Source of the DNA: Moringa oleifera
Lineage: Eukaryota; Streptophyta; Magnoliopsida; Brassicales; Moringaceae
Direction: 5' to 3'
Assembly: GCA_021397835.1 (NCBI GenBank)
Contig: JAJFZO010000566.1
Span: forward strand, 3,534,001-3,598,000
Length of the DNA: 64,000 bases
Below are positions 49,740-61,880 of this stretch, in pieces. Positions within the stretch are counted from its first letter, which is position 1. Each line of letters opens with the position of its first letter. The position numbers and the translations under genes were made by a program. The notes under the pieces were generated by a model. That model saw only the letters and a program-made list of their open reading frames with translations. It was not told the origin of the DNA and did not search any database.

Positions 49740-52670
49740 TCATTAATCCATCTATAAGTTTCAACTTAATTATAGTATTAGAATGAGAAAAAATAAAAAA
49801 ATAATATTGTTTTTAATATTTCAGTCAAACTTTTGAGATTGATAAACAAAATAATAATCATGATTTTCACTTGGGAAAAATAACAATTTTCTGATATTTT
49901 ATTATGCAAATTAATGAAAATTGAATCATTTTAAGTGTTATTTATTTTTTAAAAAAATATTATTTCATTGTTAACTTTCCAGATTGTGTTTATTTGTACG
50001 ATATTTATCTCATGGAAACGTATTATATGCAAGTTTATTTTGTATTTTTTGTATTTTTATTTAAATTTTAATTGTTTCCTCTAGTTTATCTTATGTTATT
50101 TTATATTTTACAACTAAATATTACATATCACACATTAAGAAACAGCATCAACTAAAAACATATAAATTTTCTAATTTTTAAAATGTATTTTACAATTATA
50201 ATAAATAATTTAAAAAATAAAATTTTAAATAAATATTATTTTAAACATTAAATTTTGCACTCTCTTTTTAATTAAGTACTGATTTTTAAAATATTTTTAT
50301 TTATTAATTTTTATTTATTAATTTTTTAAAATTAAATTTTAGTTAAAATAATTGTTAAAATAATAATTTTTTATTATTAAACTATCTAAAAGAATTACTT
50401 AAATAGATTCTAAATTCTATTTTGATTTCATTTCATAAATTTAAATTTTTAATTATATAAATTTAAATAAATTGGGTACTCAAGAAATTTTAAATTTTTT
50501 TGTGATGATATCTGAAAATATATTTTTTACATCTACAAAAATTTTAAGTCAAAATTTATTGTAAAATATTTTTAATTTAAATATATTTAATTTTTAAAAT
50601 TTTTAATAAAATTTAATTTAATCTAAATTAATAAATTATGATGTGTTTGAAGATGTTTTACGACTTAAGATTTGATTGAAAAATACAAGAAAGATTTAAA
50701 GTTTTAAATGATATTTATTTTAAATATTTTTAATAAAATAATTTTAAAATAAATAATATTTACAATAAAAATAAAATATTTATATTCATAAAACAAAAGT
50801 ACATCAATAATTTATTGAACAAATTCAGAAAAAATAAATTGTTAGATCTTACATTATTTAAAAATTATATTAATAAATAATATGAAAATCAAACACATTA
50901 ACACAATCATCTAATAACTTGTGTTTTTTCTAATTTTTCCTAAGTTCAAAATAATAAAAAAAATAAAAAATTGGGAAGGAAAAAAAAAGAAAAGAGAAAT
51001 TAGAATAGGCTCTTTAATTTTGAAGAAAGCAACATTTCATCTGAAATCTGTCAAAAAAACAGAAAATAATTATACATTTCTAAATGGAAACAATAGCTGG
51101 AGTTGGCAATTTGGAAATTTTAGCTTTAATTAAGCCTTGTTTGGTACAGCAATTCTGACAAAAAAAAAATCCAAGCCAACGATTGGCTGACATTCTGGAA
51201 TTTTGGTATGTCGGGCCCACAAAATTTTTTTAAAAAAAATCTGACATTTGGAATCTGCAAAATTGGCAAACATCATAAACAAGCAGAAATAATAAAAATT
51301 TTGCTCAGTGGTTTTCTATTTAAACCAATAGAAAATTATCATTAGATTATTTGATTTTAATAATTTTCTTAAAACCACTGATTTTAAATATCTCTTACCC
51401 ATTTGATTAATATATTTTTTTTATTTTCTTAAAAAATTTACAATATAATAAAAAGTCAAATTTAAAATTTTCACTTCATAAAATTTTATTTATTGTAATA
51501 AAATATAATATTTAGATCTACAAAACAAATTAATTATCTGACACCTTAACATTATTTAAAATAAAAAATTTTGAGTGAAATAAATTTTTTACTTTATTTT
51601 AGATTTATAATTCAAGTTTCAACAATTTGGATATAAGATTTATTTTTTATAAATTTTGATTATATAAATTTTAAAAATATAGTTTTATATGTTTTTGTGA
51701 TAATAATTTAAATATTTTTTTACTACAAAATTTTTTTAAGTCAAACTCCTTTATATAAGATTTTTAGTGTAAATATTCTTAAATTTTAAATTTTTTGATA
51801 AAATTTAATTTATCCAAAATTTGTAAATTAAGATTTGATTTATCACTTTTTATATATAAAATTTTAATTAATAACATAAAAAAATTTATAAAATTTTTAT
51901 TTAATTATTTAAAAAATTTACTTATCATTATTAAGAATTTAAAAAAATAATGTAATTAAATTTTGATGCATGATTTACTAAATATAATAAAAATAAACAC
52001 TCAATGATTTTACATATGATTATATTTTAAAAAAATGTTATTAATTTATTATAAAATTCTTGCAACATGACATTGACAGTTGTCTTAATTAACAAAACGT
52101 TCTTATTATTTATTATGATAATTTTATAATTAATTTCATATCATAATTTTAAAAAAAATTATCAGGTCTAACATGTTCAATCAGCCTTAATTTAAGATAC
52201 AAATATAAGTTAAATTAAACACTTTCTTAAAGAATACTCGCTATCAAAATTATTTTGCAGCGCTGTTATGATCCTTTTGGATTTCAATCCTTTGTTCATC
52301 TGGTTCAAACTAGATCGGGACGTTGACAATTTGATTTGATATATAAATATAAAAATAAAAATATGTATGAATTAAATATTTTTAATTTACTGTAATTAAT
52401 TGATATAGTTGGACGCGTACGTATAAAATATAATATCTTGAATCATATATTATTAAAATCCAGCGAATTTAATTTTAAATGTACAAGGAATTGGGTCTCA
52501 TATTATGTATCATTTGTATATAAAATGTAATGTGATTTTTTAAATTAAAATTATTTATTAAATAATAAATTTTAATGAAATACTAAATAAATTAAAAATA
52601 TAAACAAATTATACTATTCCCTAGTGAGTTTCAAGATAAACATAAATCTAAGTTTAAATAAATCAGAATG
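49740..52670. other. AT-rich intergenic DNA
   Basis: Very AT-rich, without supportable genes. About 50590-50730 resembles repeats near 35200 and 61750 (AAATTAATAAATTA, GATTTGATTGAAAAAT, AAGTTTTAAATGATATTTA). A GC-richer patch near 51125-51280 starts AAGCCTTGTTTGGTACAGC, reminiscent of transposon ends, with no proven partner. Confidence 0.45.
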
Positions 52671-53080
52671 CGTACTGTTGGCTTGCGGATGATGAGTGGT
52701 GAAACTGCGACCCACTTACCTGCAATTGTGGCCCTGTTTTTGCGTCTGCCATGAGTTGCAGTTGCCATGGGAGTTAAGGGGAAAGCTTCAGACAGGTTAC
52801 ATCTAAGAATGATCTGATTTAGATTCTGTCTGAAAAATGTGTTTTAGTTCAGAAAAAAAGCTCAGAAATAGAGATTGTGTCATAAGCTGACGCAAAAATA
52901 CCTAAAAGAGGTGAAGCTTGAAATAGAGGTCATGTTGCACATTCCGAATATGAGTTCATGCCGCAAGCGGAACTAAAGGCGCCCTGAAGGGTAAAAGCTC
53001 ACATTGAAAGCTAACATAAGGCCAAAAGGGCCAAACAAAGGAAAAGATCTTGAAGATTTCACGTCCACAAAAACAAGGCC
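52670..53080. other. GC-richer island of unknown nature
   Basis: About 400 bases clearly less AT-rich than both flanks (GTGGCCCTGTTTTTGCGTCT, CGGAACTAAAGGCGCCCTGA). No open frame of note in any direction. It could be a gene relic or an untranslated transcript. Confidence 0.3.
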
Positions 53081-53085
53081 ACTAA

Positions 53086-54103
53086 GTTCATCTCTAATTT
53101 TGTATACTAAATTTAATATTAATTTAGTGTTAAAAATTTTTTAACAAATTTTAATATTAATTTTTTATTTTAAATTTATTTACATTAAATTAATGTTATG
53201 ATATTATTTTAATAATATAAATAATAATTATCAACAAAAATATTAATAAATATTAATTATTTATTTAAAATAATAAAATAATAAATATAACTTAATTTTA
53301 ATTTATATATTTTAAAAAATTAATATTATATAATAAATTATAATTTTTAATAATTTTTAAAATTCATAATTTATCAACTAAATTTTATAAAAATATTTTA
53401 ACGTAATTTTAATTTGATCATTTTTATGAATTACTTATATTTTTACAATAATGTATGATAACTTTTTGATAGAGTGATTTTAAATACATGATTCAAATTC
53501 AATATTTGAATGGTATAAAAAGAAGTGGATATGACTTTTTCACGTTTTAAATAATTTTAAGGTTAGTTTACTATTATTGAAGTGTTTTAATTTTAATTAA
53601 TATTATAATTTTAGTTTATATTATAATCGTTAATGTGTTATTAAGTTTATTATACTGTGTTATCAATTGAAGTAAATTTTATTTTTATTATATTCACGTA
53701 AAATTTAAATTATATCATAAATTATAAATTACTATGAATTTTTATATATTTTTAAATAATAATTTTAATATTATATATAATAATATTATTAATTAAATAA
53801 ATTATTATTAATAATTTAAATAAAACAAAATTATATATTGAATATTGATCTTGTTTTAAAGATCTTAATGAGATATTTTCAATAGTATAATTTTTTTAAT
53901 AATATCATATATTTATTAAATTATTGATCAAAAATATATTTGATTTAAAAACTTTAAAAAATAATTAATTTTTTTAAAAAAATACATTTATTGCAGTTAT
54001 AATGCTGCACCAAATTACTTAATGCAATTTAACATTTCATTGGAGAGGATTTTAGAAATTTTAAATGATAATTTGTCGTTTTCCGTGTTAGTTGGAGATG
54101 ATC
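53086..54103. mobile_element. Harbinger/Tourist-like non-autonomous element
   Basis: The left end GTTCATCTCTAA and right end (reverse complement) GATCATCTCCAA form a 12-base inverted repeat with two mismatches. TAA lies directly outside both ends (53083-53085 and 54104-54106), the 3-bp duplication typical of PIF/Harbinger elements. The 1018-base interior is AT-rich and non-coding. Confidence 0.55.
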
Positions 54104-54106
54104 TAA

Positions 54107-54887
54107 AGGTGAACAAGTTCAAATATTAAACCTACGAGATTGAAAAGGAATATCTAAAAAGCCTTAGAGTTTGAGTAAAGATGTCAAGACACCTTGTTTC
54201 TCATTGCTTGTTTTGCTCTTTGTGACAGGTACCACTTGATTTCACCTCGCAAAGATCAAAGGCTTTAAGGTACCCTTGAAAGGAAAAAAAAAAAAAAGTA
54301 CAATACACAGGATGTTGCACACCCCAAAGACTAGAAAAATGCAGCTAAAAAACCTGAGTAAAAAGAGACAATATGTTTTCTTCTTTCTCATAATCTCCAA
54401 CTCAACCAGTCCTTACTCTAATATTGTGAAATCATCTTACATGAATACTGTGATCATTAATAACACCTTTGGATTATCTCATATTAATTATAAGATGGTG
54501 TGATAATCACTTTATAAATTCGAAAAAAAAAAAAAAAGCTTCAAGGATTGGAAATACTGATGTCAAGTTTCAGCTTTATGGTATTTTCCATTTTCCAATC
54601 ACTTGGGGAGAAACTTTCTGTGCTTTCTAAAGGAAAATGCATATGAATGTGTACCCAGAAACGAGTTTCGTTATTGTCGCGCATATACAGCAGGGAGATC
54701 TCACGTTAGATTATATATTTACATCCATAAGATATTTGCAATTACAAAGTGTTACATATCATCTGGAATCTCCAGAAAACAGTGGCAATCACAGGAAAGC
54801 CCCAAATAATTGGACTCTGTCTTCTGCACAATCCACTGGACCTCAAAAGCAGTACCGGGACATTGTTGCAGGAGTGCTTTGATTGCT
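54107..54887. other. 3' flank and probable UTR of the Nudix gene
   Basis: Ordinary composition with A-runs near 54282 and 54522. The part next to 54887 is the likely 3' UTR of the minus-strand Nudix gene. Small open frames are not supported. Confidence 0.4.
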
Positions 54888-56870
54888 TCAATTGCCTATA
54901 CAATTGATATCTTGGGCATCAACCACGTTGTAGTACAAAGAGGATGTCTTGCCATCAAATGTGGAGACAACCTGATGTACAGATAAACCACAGTACCGCT
55001 TCCCCAGCCGGGCAATGCAGATTTCAATGACTCTCTTGAACATGCAGTCTCCTTGGATCAGCGGTTGCTCCACAAACTCAACCAGTGGCATCCACTGTAA
55101 GACAATCCAGGATATTTTACAATGTCAGAATCGAATAATTTGGATTTAAGCAGGGTGCATTCAGTGCTCTAAATGACTCGGCAATCTCAGATCACTTTGC
55201 CTCATGACATAGTTTGTAGGAAAGAATCTGTTTCAGGACAGATCACGGGGTAGCCTGAAAGAGTCTTCTGCAGAGCAATAATAGAAGGAAGTTTATGTTA
55301 CCTTGGCTGCTTGGATTTCAAGATCATCAACTATTATCTGAGTTGATTGAGGCTTAAGCAAGCAGATGAAGAACAAATCTGATTTTTCAAAGGCCACATT
55401 CTGAACATGCCTGGAATTGCAATCAGTCAGTTATCAGGAGATAAATATGCAGGCAAACCATGAACATTATACTATCACCACAATTTCTGGAGGTGTATAT
55501 TAGTACCTGAAAGCTATAACCTCAACGAACTCAGTATCAACCTGCATGATAAGATTGTTGCAGCTTATATTAAAGGATGAACTTGATTGGACCTTGATGT
55601 GAGTGTAAGCTACTTTTATCCATACAGGTGAATGGAAGAAGTTGCATCGAGTACTGAATTCTTACCCCGGTTTCCTCCTTGACTTCCCGTACAGCTCCAG
55701 TGAAAATCTCCTCCGACTGTGTTACCAAAAAATTGATACAAAACAAGATAAGAATATTCACCATTTATTTTTGTTAAATTGTTGAGTATCATCAACAGAA
55801 ATCAGATAAACAGGAGATCTTAGTTCATGTTTATAGACCTTCAAAGACATGATTGACAAGGTATACCTCCTGAATGAAGCCAGTTGGCAATTTCCAGAGA
55901 CCAACAAACGGTGGAGCACAGTATTTCTCTTGTACTACGAGGATCTGCAAGTGATTATCATGAGTGTTTAGCAGAAATAAATTTTCAGTGCTTAACTCAT
56001 TCGTACAGGTAATTGATAAGATGCATGTCCACAAGTCAGCTGGTAAAACATTTTGCTTTCTAGGCTCCCTAATTGTAAAAGATGCTGTGACTCCTTTCAG
56101 ACCATGGCACGGACATAACAATGAAGATGTCGGTGTTAGGAAGAGAGTAAGTGGCTTGATTTTGTCAGAAATCTGAGACAACTCTCATTTTAACATTGAA
56201 ATGAATACTTAACAACAGCATTGTTGCTATTGCTTGAAGATTCGAGGCCATTATCTGCAACTGCCAGATCACTTGGGTTTCGACCTTTCTCTTATTTCAG
56301 TATGTAGAGGCCGATCTGACAGGAATCTCGACAAACAATCAATATCAAATGTCCATATAAATTGAGCAATATAGCAGCCAGGCTAATGATCAAGCCAGTC
56401 ATGGCTTGTATGCATGTCAAGAAGCTAGAAGGACTATGTTTGTTAGCTCCAGTGTGAATGCTAATGAGTGAAGAAGAACAGATAATTCAGTCAATTAGAC
56501 CTCTTTGAAGACATCAATGAACTGCAAATCATATATAAAAGTAGAAGACAGTGATCTCAGGTTCATAAACATTAAGTTTGGAAGCAAACAGCAGATATCA
56601 GCTGCGAATATGTCAGTTTGGTTTAATTTGTATATCATGTAAAAAGTTCAGCTTCCTTCTTTCCTAATGGAGTGTTGGGTTGAGTTATTATACCTCATTG
56701 TTTTCATTGATGACAAATCCACCAACTCCTACTTGATGCGAAGCATTACCAGGAAGCATACTAGGTCCATCAGGAATCCAGTATGTTAGCATCACATATC
56801 CTCTCTCTGCATGGTGATATTCAAAGCCTGCCTGCAACCAAATGGTACTCTCAGAGACTCAGAGGACTTC

Positions 56871-56905
<35 letters not shown>

Positions 56906-58786
56906 GAAAAGAGAGAAGGGTAGTGCTCATTTCTAGCTGGAAGGCATAAAAGAGTAGTTTGGGAACCCATATGCAGTCTAATGATAGAGTGCTCTCCTCT
57001 GCTGTTAGGTCATAGAAAAGAAAAAAATTCAACTCTTTCAAGATGATCTCTATGTGTGTGTCTGAGAGTGAGAGGAGGACTTACCTTGATCGCAATTGGA
57101 ACAAATTCTGATAGTTCTGATGGCAACTTGAGCCAAACTCCCTTCTTGTCCTGCAATAAACGACAAAAGATTGTGAATACTCCTAAAAAGATTAAGTAGA
57201 CATGGAATTTATATAGAATTCAACCTCATTTAACTTGTTCTGGAAAATTTTCTCAATTGCTTAACAGTCTCAAAATCAAGAACTTAATAGGAGCAATCAA
57301 GATCCACTTAAGCAGCAAGGAGACATATTTTGTAAGATTCAACTCTAAGGATTACATTTGTCCTTTCCGCAGTGGAAAAACTACACCACAAATTGGAAAT
57401 CACAATAATAGTTTAACTCACTCTTTTAATCAAATTCAAACCTAACTACATTCATATCAGGACCAAAAAATTTCAGTGAAAACCATTTTTGGTATGGCAA
57501 AGACTCTTGCTCTTTGAGTTTATGCCATCATGTTGTATGTATCATTGAAGAAAAAATTTTAGATACCCATCTTTAATTTCAACCGAGCAATAGTTTCAAA
57601 CCTATCCAATTAGAAAGAAAGAAAGGATATACTTGCTGGTTAGTCCCCAGTCAAAATCATAGATCTGCAGAGTTGAAATATTCTAAGAGAAATCAAAATA
57701 TCAAGACTGGAACCCATTGTATATATGTATTTGTAAAGCGAATATTAGATAGAGAATCCAAGCTCCAGTCTAATAACATTCACTATCATGAAAGAAATAG
57801 GAACAAAATCTAATATTCTGTAGTCCAAATGCTTCATGATAATCAGCAAAAAGGGTGCCTTAAACCTCAAAGCATATAAACAATTGTTCGGATATGGAGA
57901 AACTGAACAATGCAATGTGATGTTCAAAGCAAAACACAAGCAATTTACCTTGGTTCTCCAGTGAGAAAGCGATGAGCGAAGCATTGAAGCAAATGCATTA
58001 GGATTAGAGGGTAATCCTTCTGGATCAACTACTATTCCTCCATACTGGTCATCAAATGCATCGAGTACTCCCACATTTCTGGAGAATAAACTTGGGTTTG
58101 TCCCCCTTGTTCCATTAATCTGATATAAATAATCTCCAGCTGCATCAACAGGACCAATGCCTTTCTTGGACATGCAAGTGTTGTTAGAGATACTTGAAGA
58201 AGAGGCCTTTGGAGATATTCCTGAAACAGAAAGACGTAATGGCAACTTCTGACTTTCCAGGTTTAAAATCCTCAAAATTGAAGGATTCTGCTTAAATGTA
58301 ATCAGAAGTGAAGCAATTTGTACGTTGAACAGAAAGGGAAAGATTAAAAATAAAATAAAATAAAAAAGATGAGAAGACAGATTCCAGATTAAGAGAAGCT
58401 AAGAGGAAAAGTAGGATTTTCTCTCAGTCATTATATGCAATGCCCACGTCTTTTTTTCTCTGGTTCCTGTTTGCTTCACTTATGAATCAAGAAACAAAAC
58501 CCATATTCAAATTTTTGCAACCAAATAGGTAAAAGAGGAGAAATAGCTTCACTAAACTAACTGACGCAGAACAAGAACAGAAACTTTTCTACTGGATTAC
58601 TTTAGTTCTAAGAAATTAGAAGCCATAAACCTCATGTTTTCCAGGAAAATGCTTACCTTTACAAGAGAAAAACTGTGCAGAGGAGAATCTAGCACCCACT
58701 CTGTGCCAGAAACTGGAAACGGGGCTCGAGTCTGTTCTTCTCATAAAAACTATCTCAGATGGCGATAGAGACTCCATGAGCGACAT
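54888..58786 (-). CDS. NUDT8: Nudix hydrolase 8-like (NUDT8-like)
   Basis: Nine exons on minus: 58786-58657, 58220-57949, 57150-57085, 56831-56694, 55944-55867, 55716-55666, 55541-55507, 55410-55302 and 55094-54888. Together they give about 361 residues, close to Arabidopsis NUDT8. The N-terminal 43 residues (MSLMESLSPSEIVF...FFSCK) are Ser/Arg-rich and could be an organelle transit peptide. The pre-Nudix domain begins GVLDAFDDQYGGIVVDPEG, with FASMLRSSLSHWR, GVWLKLPSELSEFVPIAIK and FEYHHAERGYVMLTYWIP. The Nudix box is complete: G(x5)E(x7)REVKEETGV, split between exons 5, 6 and 7. It should hydrolyse a nucleoside diphosphate linked to another moiety; the substrate cannot be told. Exon 2 uses the acceptor TCTTTCTGTTTCAG. 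An upstream acceptor would break the phase. Stop TGA at 54890-54888. Confidence 0.93.
56870..56900. repeat. (CA)n microsatellite in a Nudix intron
   Basis: About thirteen CA units followed by TATATATG, inside the intron between exons 3 and 4. Confidence 0.9.
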
Positions 58787-60230
58787 GTCTAATCAAAACA
58801 CAACTACTTTCACTTCACAGTGATGACAACCACTCAATCCAGTGACCTGAAACTCTAAATATTTATAGGGTATTCTAGATTAAACTATACAATAATAATG
58901 TACAATAAAAGGAAAAAAAAATCTGATTTCGAAACACTATCTTTGCATAAACAGAAAACAAGAACTGACTCTTGGGATTCATCGATCTTCGGAGTGAACT
59001 AGAACTTGCATGAGAAACTGAAAGCAAAGTTTCATGATGCAGTTTTGGGTGAAAACAAACACATAATGAGTAGATTTAGCACAAGTTTATGCAGTGACAA
59101 CACATATAAACCATGATTGAACTCTATATCTTATCTGAAAATCAAGATTTGTTGCAGTGGGAAGATTGCTTAATATGTGGTGTGAAATGGGTGGTGTGCG
59201 ATAATGACAAACAAGAAAAACAATCAAACTTTAAAAAATCTACAACCCATTGTAGCAGCTTAATGAAGAAAACAAGGGGAGGTAACAGAAGTGGGGAAAC
59301 ACAAATGGGTGGTAGCATAAAATGCATTCACTAAAAGGCAGGATGTTGTTTAAAAAATGGGATTTTTCATGAATTTACAGGATATACTCATCCATAAAGA
59401 AAAAGTATTTTCTTTTTCTTCAAATTTTTGACAAGGAGACAAAGGAAGAAGCATAGTTGCCATGGGGTATAATCAGGTATATACCTACAAGAAACATGTG
59501 CATGAAATTTAGGTACTTTGCCTCCGCCCATGGCAGTGGATTATCATGTGGATCATCCGATAGGATGATGACAAAGAAAACACCCAAAATGATTTTCGTG
59601 TCTGTGGAAGAAAGGATTACTACATAAAAAGTTTCTTTAAATCCTTGAATGATTTTCTCAAGTAATTGGACATTGTCACTTGAAAACCATGAAAGCAACT
59701 TCATCAAGCCTTCTTGCTACTTACAGCTCAATACCTTTTCATAAGTAATTTTTATAATCATCACCATTTTTTCTATTTTCATTACAATCTCAATCTTATA
59801 GATTGGAGTTTCATGATAATTAATATGAAAAATTAACAAAATGTAAAAAGTGGGTAAATTTCTTAAACAGAGAAGAAATCACTAAATCTCTATGGAGATT
59901 CGAAAAAGAAAATGACCATGTAAAGTTTTAATTTTTTTCTTCAAGATTGTTAAAAATAACAGTATAGCAATATAGAAATGGTCAAAGCCATCTGATTTTT
60001 GGCATCTCAATGTCCTTTTCCTTGGATTTTGATCTCTTTTTTTTAACTCCTACTGACAGTAAATATTCCATCTTGCCAAACAGTTTCTAACAAGTAAAGC
60101 CAAGGCCTCCATTTTTTTAAATCAAAAATTTGTATTCAAATATAAATATTTACTCTGTTTTTTTTCTTTTTTGTAAGAAATGTGTTCACAATTTCATCTT
60201 ATATACTGTTTTTTTTTAACCAAAAAAGGT
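58787..60230. other. Upstream flank of the Nudix gene
   Basis: Presumed promoter and leader near 58790-59050. Beyond this, open frames at 59113-59334 (+) and 59420-59707 (-) have no recognisable family and normal-looking chance composition. No gene is supported. Confidence 0.4.
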
Positions 60231-61180
60231 TTAGAAAAAGAGCGTGTACTTTGTGGTGCTGTATGCAGCGCGTGAGATAAATGGGGTACCTTGTTAATTG
60301 GCCTGTGGAATTACGCGGCTGGCATTGCAGCACGTGACTTTCAGATAGCTGGCTGAGACACTGCTGAAAGATATTTCGAGCCCACTAAATGACGGAAGTT
60401 ATCAAGTACTACTGTGGACCACTCTCCTATCCTACTCCATGTCTTAACTCAGCAGAGCATCAGATCAAGGACGGTGATCAACCTCAGATTGAAACAATGA
60501 AATCACATGGGTTTTTAGGGGCAGTAATAAATGTGGGAATTCAAATTTTTATATTGCATAATTTAATTAATTTTTTAAATTCTTATAATTTTTCATTTAC
60601 CTAAAATTTTAAATATATCATTATTTGATTTATTGTATTTTTCATATGCTACTTTTAGAAAATTAGGCATATTTTCATATTATAAAGAAGATTAAGCTTA
60701 GAGGATATACTAATTATACTTAATTTTCTATATTTTATGGTTTTTAGTAAGTATCTTGCGCGGTCACATCTCATGGTGGGTGTGCCTAATTTTAAAATAT
60801 TTTTTATTATTTAAAATTATCATTTGACTTAAATTATTTATATTTTTCAAATTATTAGGAAAATTATTAGAATTAGTACAATTGTTGTGACAAATTGTTA
60901 AGAAATATCAAATATTTGTGATTTTTTAATTTTATAATTTTTAATATTTATAGTAATAATCATACCAATATGGATGAATATAGAATTCTGATCAGCATAT
61001 TTTATTATATTTTAAAAAAATTAAAATATGCTTACAGGATCTCATTTCCTAAAATGGATGTCCGTTGTAGTGCATTATATAAGACGTGGAGCTGAGTGAC
61101 AGCCACGTGTAAAGAAGAAGAGACACTAGCCAAAGGCAGACATGTTTGGATTACTATGATCCCACCATGTCGGAGGTGGA
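60230..61180. other. Two GC-richer patches with G-boxes
   Basis: 60235-60530 and 61060-61180 are less AT-rich than their surroundings. Each holds CACGTG (60331-60336 and 61104-61109). The second has TATATAA-like DNA at 61077-61083, about 22 bases before its G-box. They look like promoter DNA, but no gene follows in either direction that I can support. Confidence 0.3.
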
Positions 61181-61369
61181 TCCACGATTACAGCTATTAA
61201 AGATATTTATAAATATTTTATTTTAATAAAGAATTATTAAATTAAAATTTAATCTCATTTCATTTGACATGCTTTTATGTTTTATATTTTACATTATTAA
61301 AGATTTATTATTTTAATTTTAATTTTTAATTTTTTATAAAATTTTAAATTTTAAAATACATCCAAACAA

Positions 61370-61880
61370 ATCTTAATTTATTAATTTGAATCAAAATGAG
61401 TGTTATCAAAAAATTTTAAAAATAAAAATATTTAAATTGAAGATATTTTTTAAAACTTATGCATTAAAATTTTTCAGTGAAAAAATATTTGGTGTACCAT
61501 CATAAAAAAGTATAGAATTTTTTGACTACTGGAAAATATTTTTTAAAAAAATTATAATATTTAAAAATTTAAAAAATCATAAAAATAGCTCATTAATAAA
61601 AAAAATTATTTAAATTTAAGGAGTGAAAATCAAAATAAAGCCTAAAATTTATTTGAATAATTTTTTGAATATTTTAATGACAAATATTAATTTTTTATAA
61701 TTATTTTTATCAAAATCTAATTTAGACAAAATTAATAAATAAAAATTTATTTAAAAAAATTTTAAACTTAGGGTTTGATTTAAAAATAGTGAAAAATTTA
61801 AGATTTAAAATAATATTTGTTCAAATTTTAAATTTTTAAGATTATAAAAAATTTATAATAATTATTATTTATAATATAAA
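61370..61880. repeat. AT-rich dispersed repeat, copy related to the B2 insert
   Basis: Shares an ordered series of phrases with 34760-35290: AAACATTAAAGATATTCAAATT-like, ATCATAAAAAAGT, AAATAAAGCCTAAAATTTAT, TTTGAATAATTTTT, AATTTAGACAAAATTAATAA and TTAGGGTTTGAT. Non-coding. Confidence 0.45.

Noticed and set aside
50921..51133. 70-codon plus-strand frame
   Set aside because: A/T-run composition only, no family match.
58221..58310. Longer version of Nudix exon 2 starting near 58310
   Set aside because: Its phase does not fit exon 1, while the TTTCAG acceptor at 58221-58226 does.
59420..59707. Minus-strand 95-codon hydrophobic frame
   Set aside because: No family resemblance, no splice partner and no conserved copy in the window.
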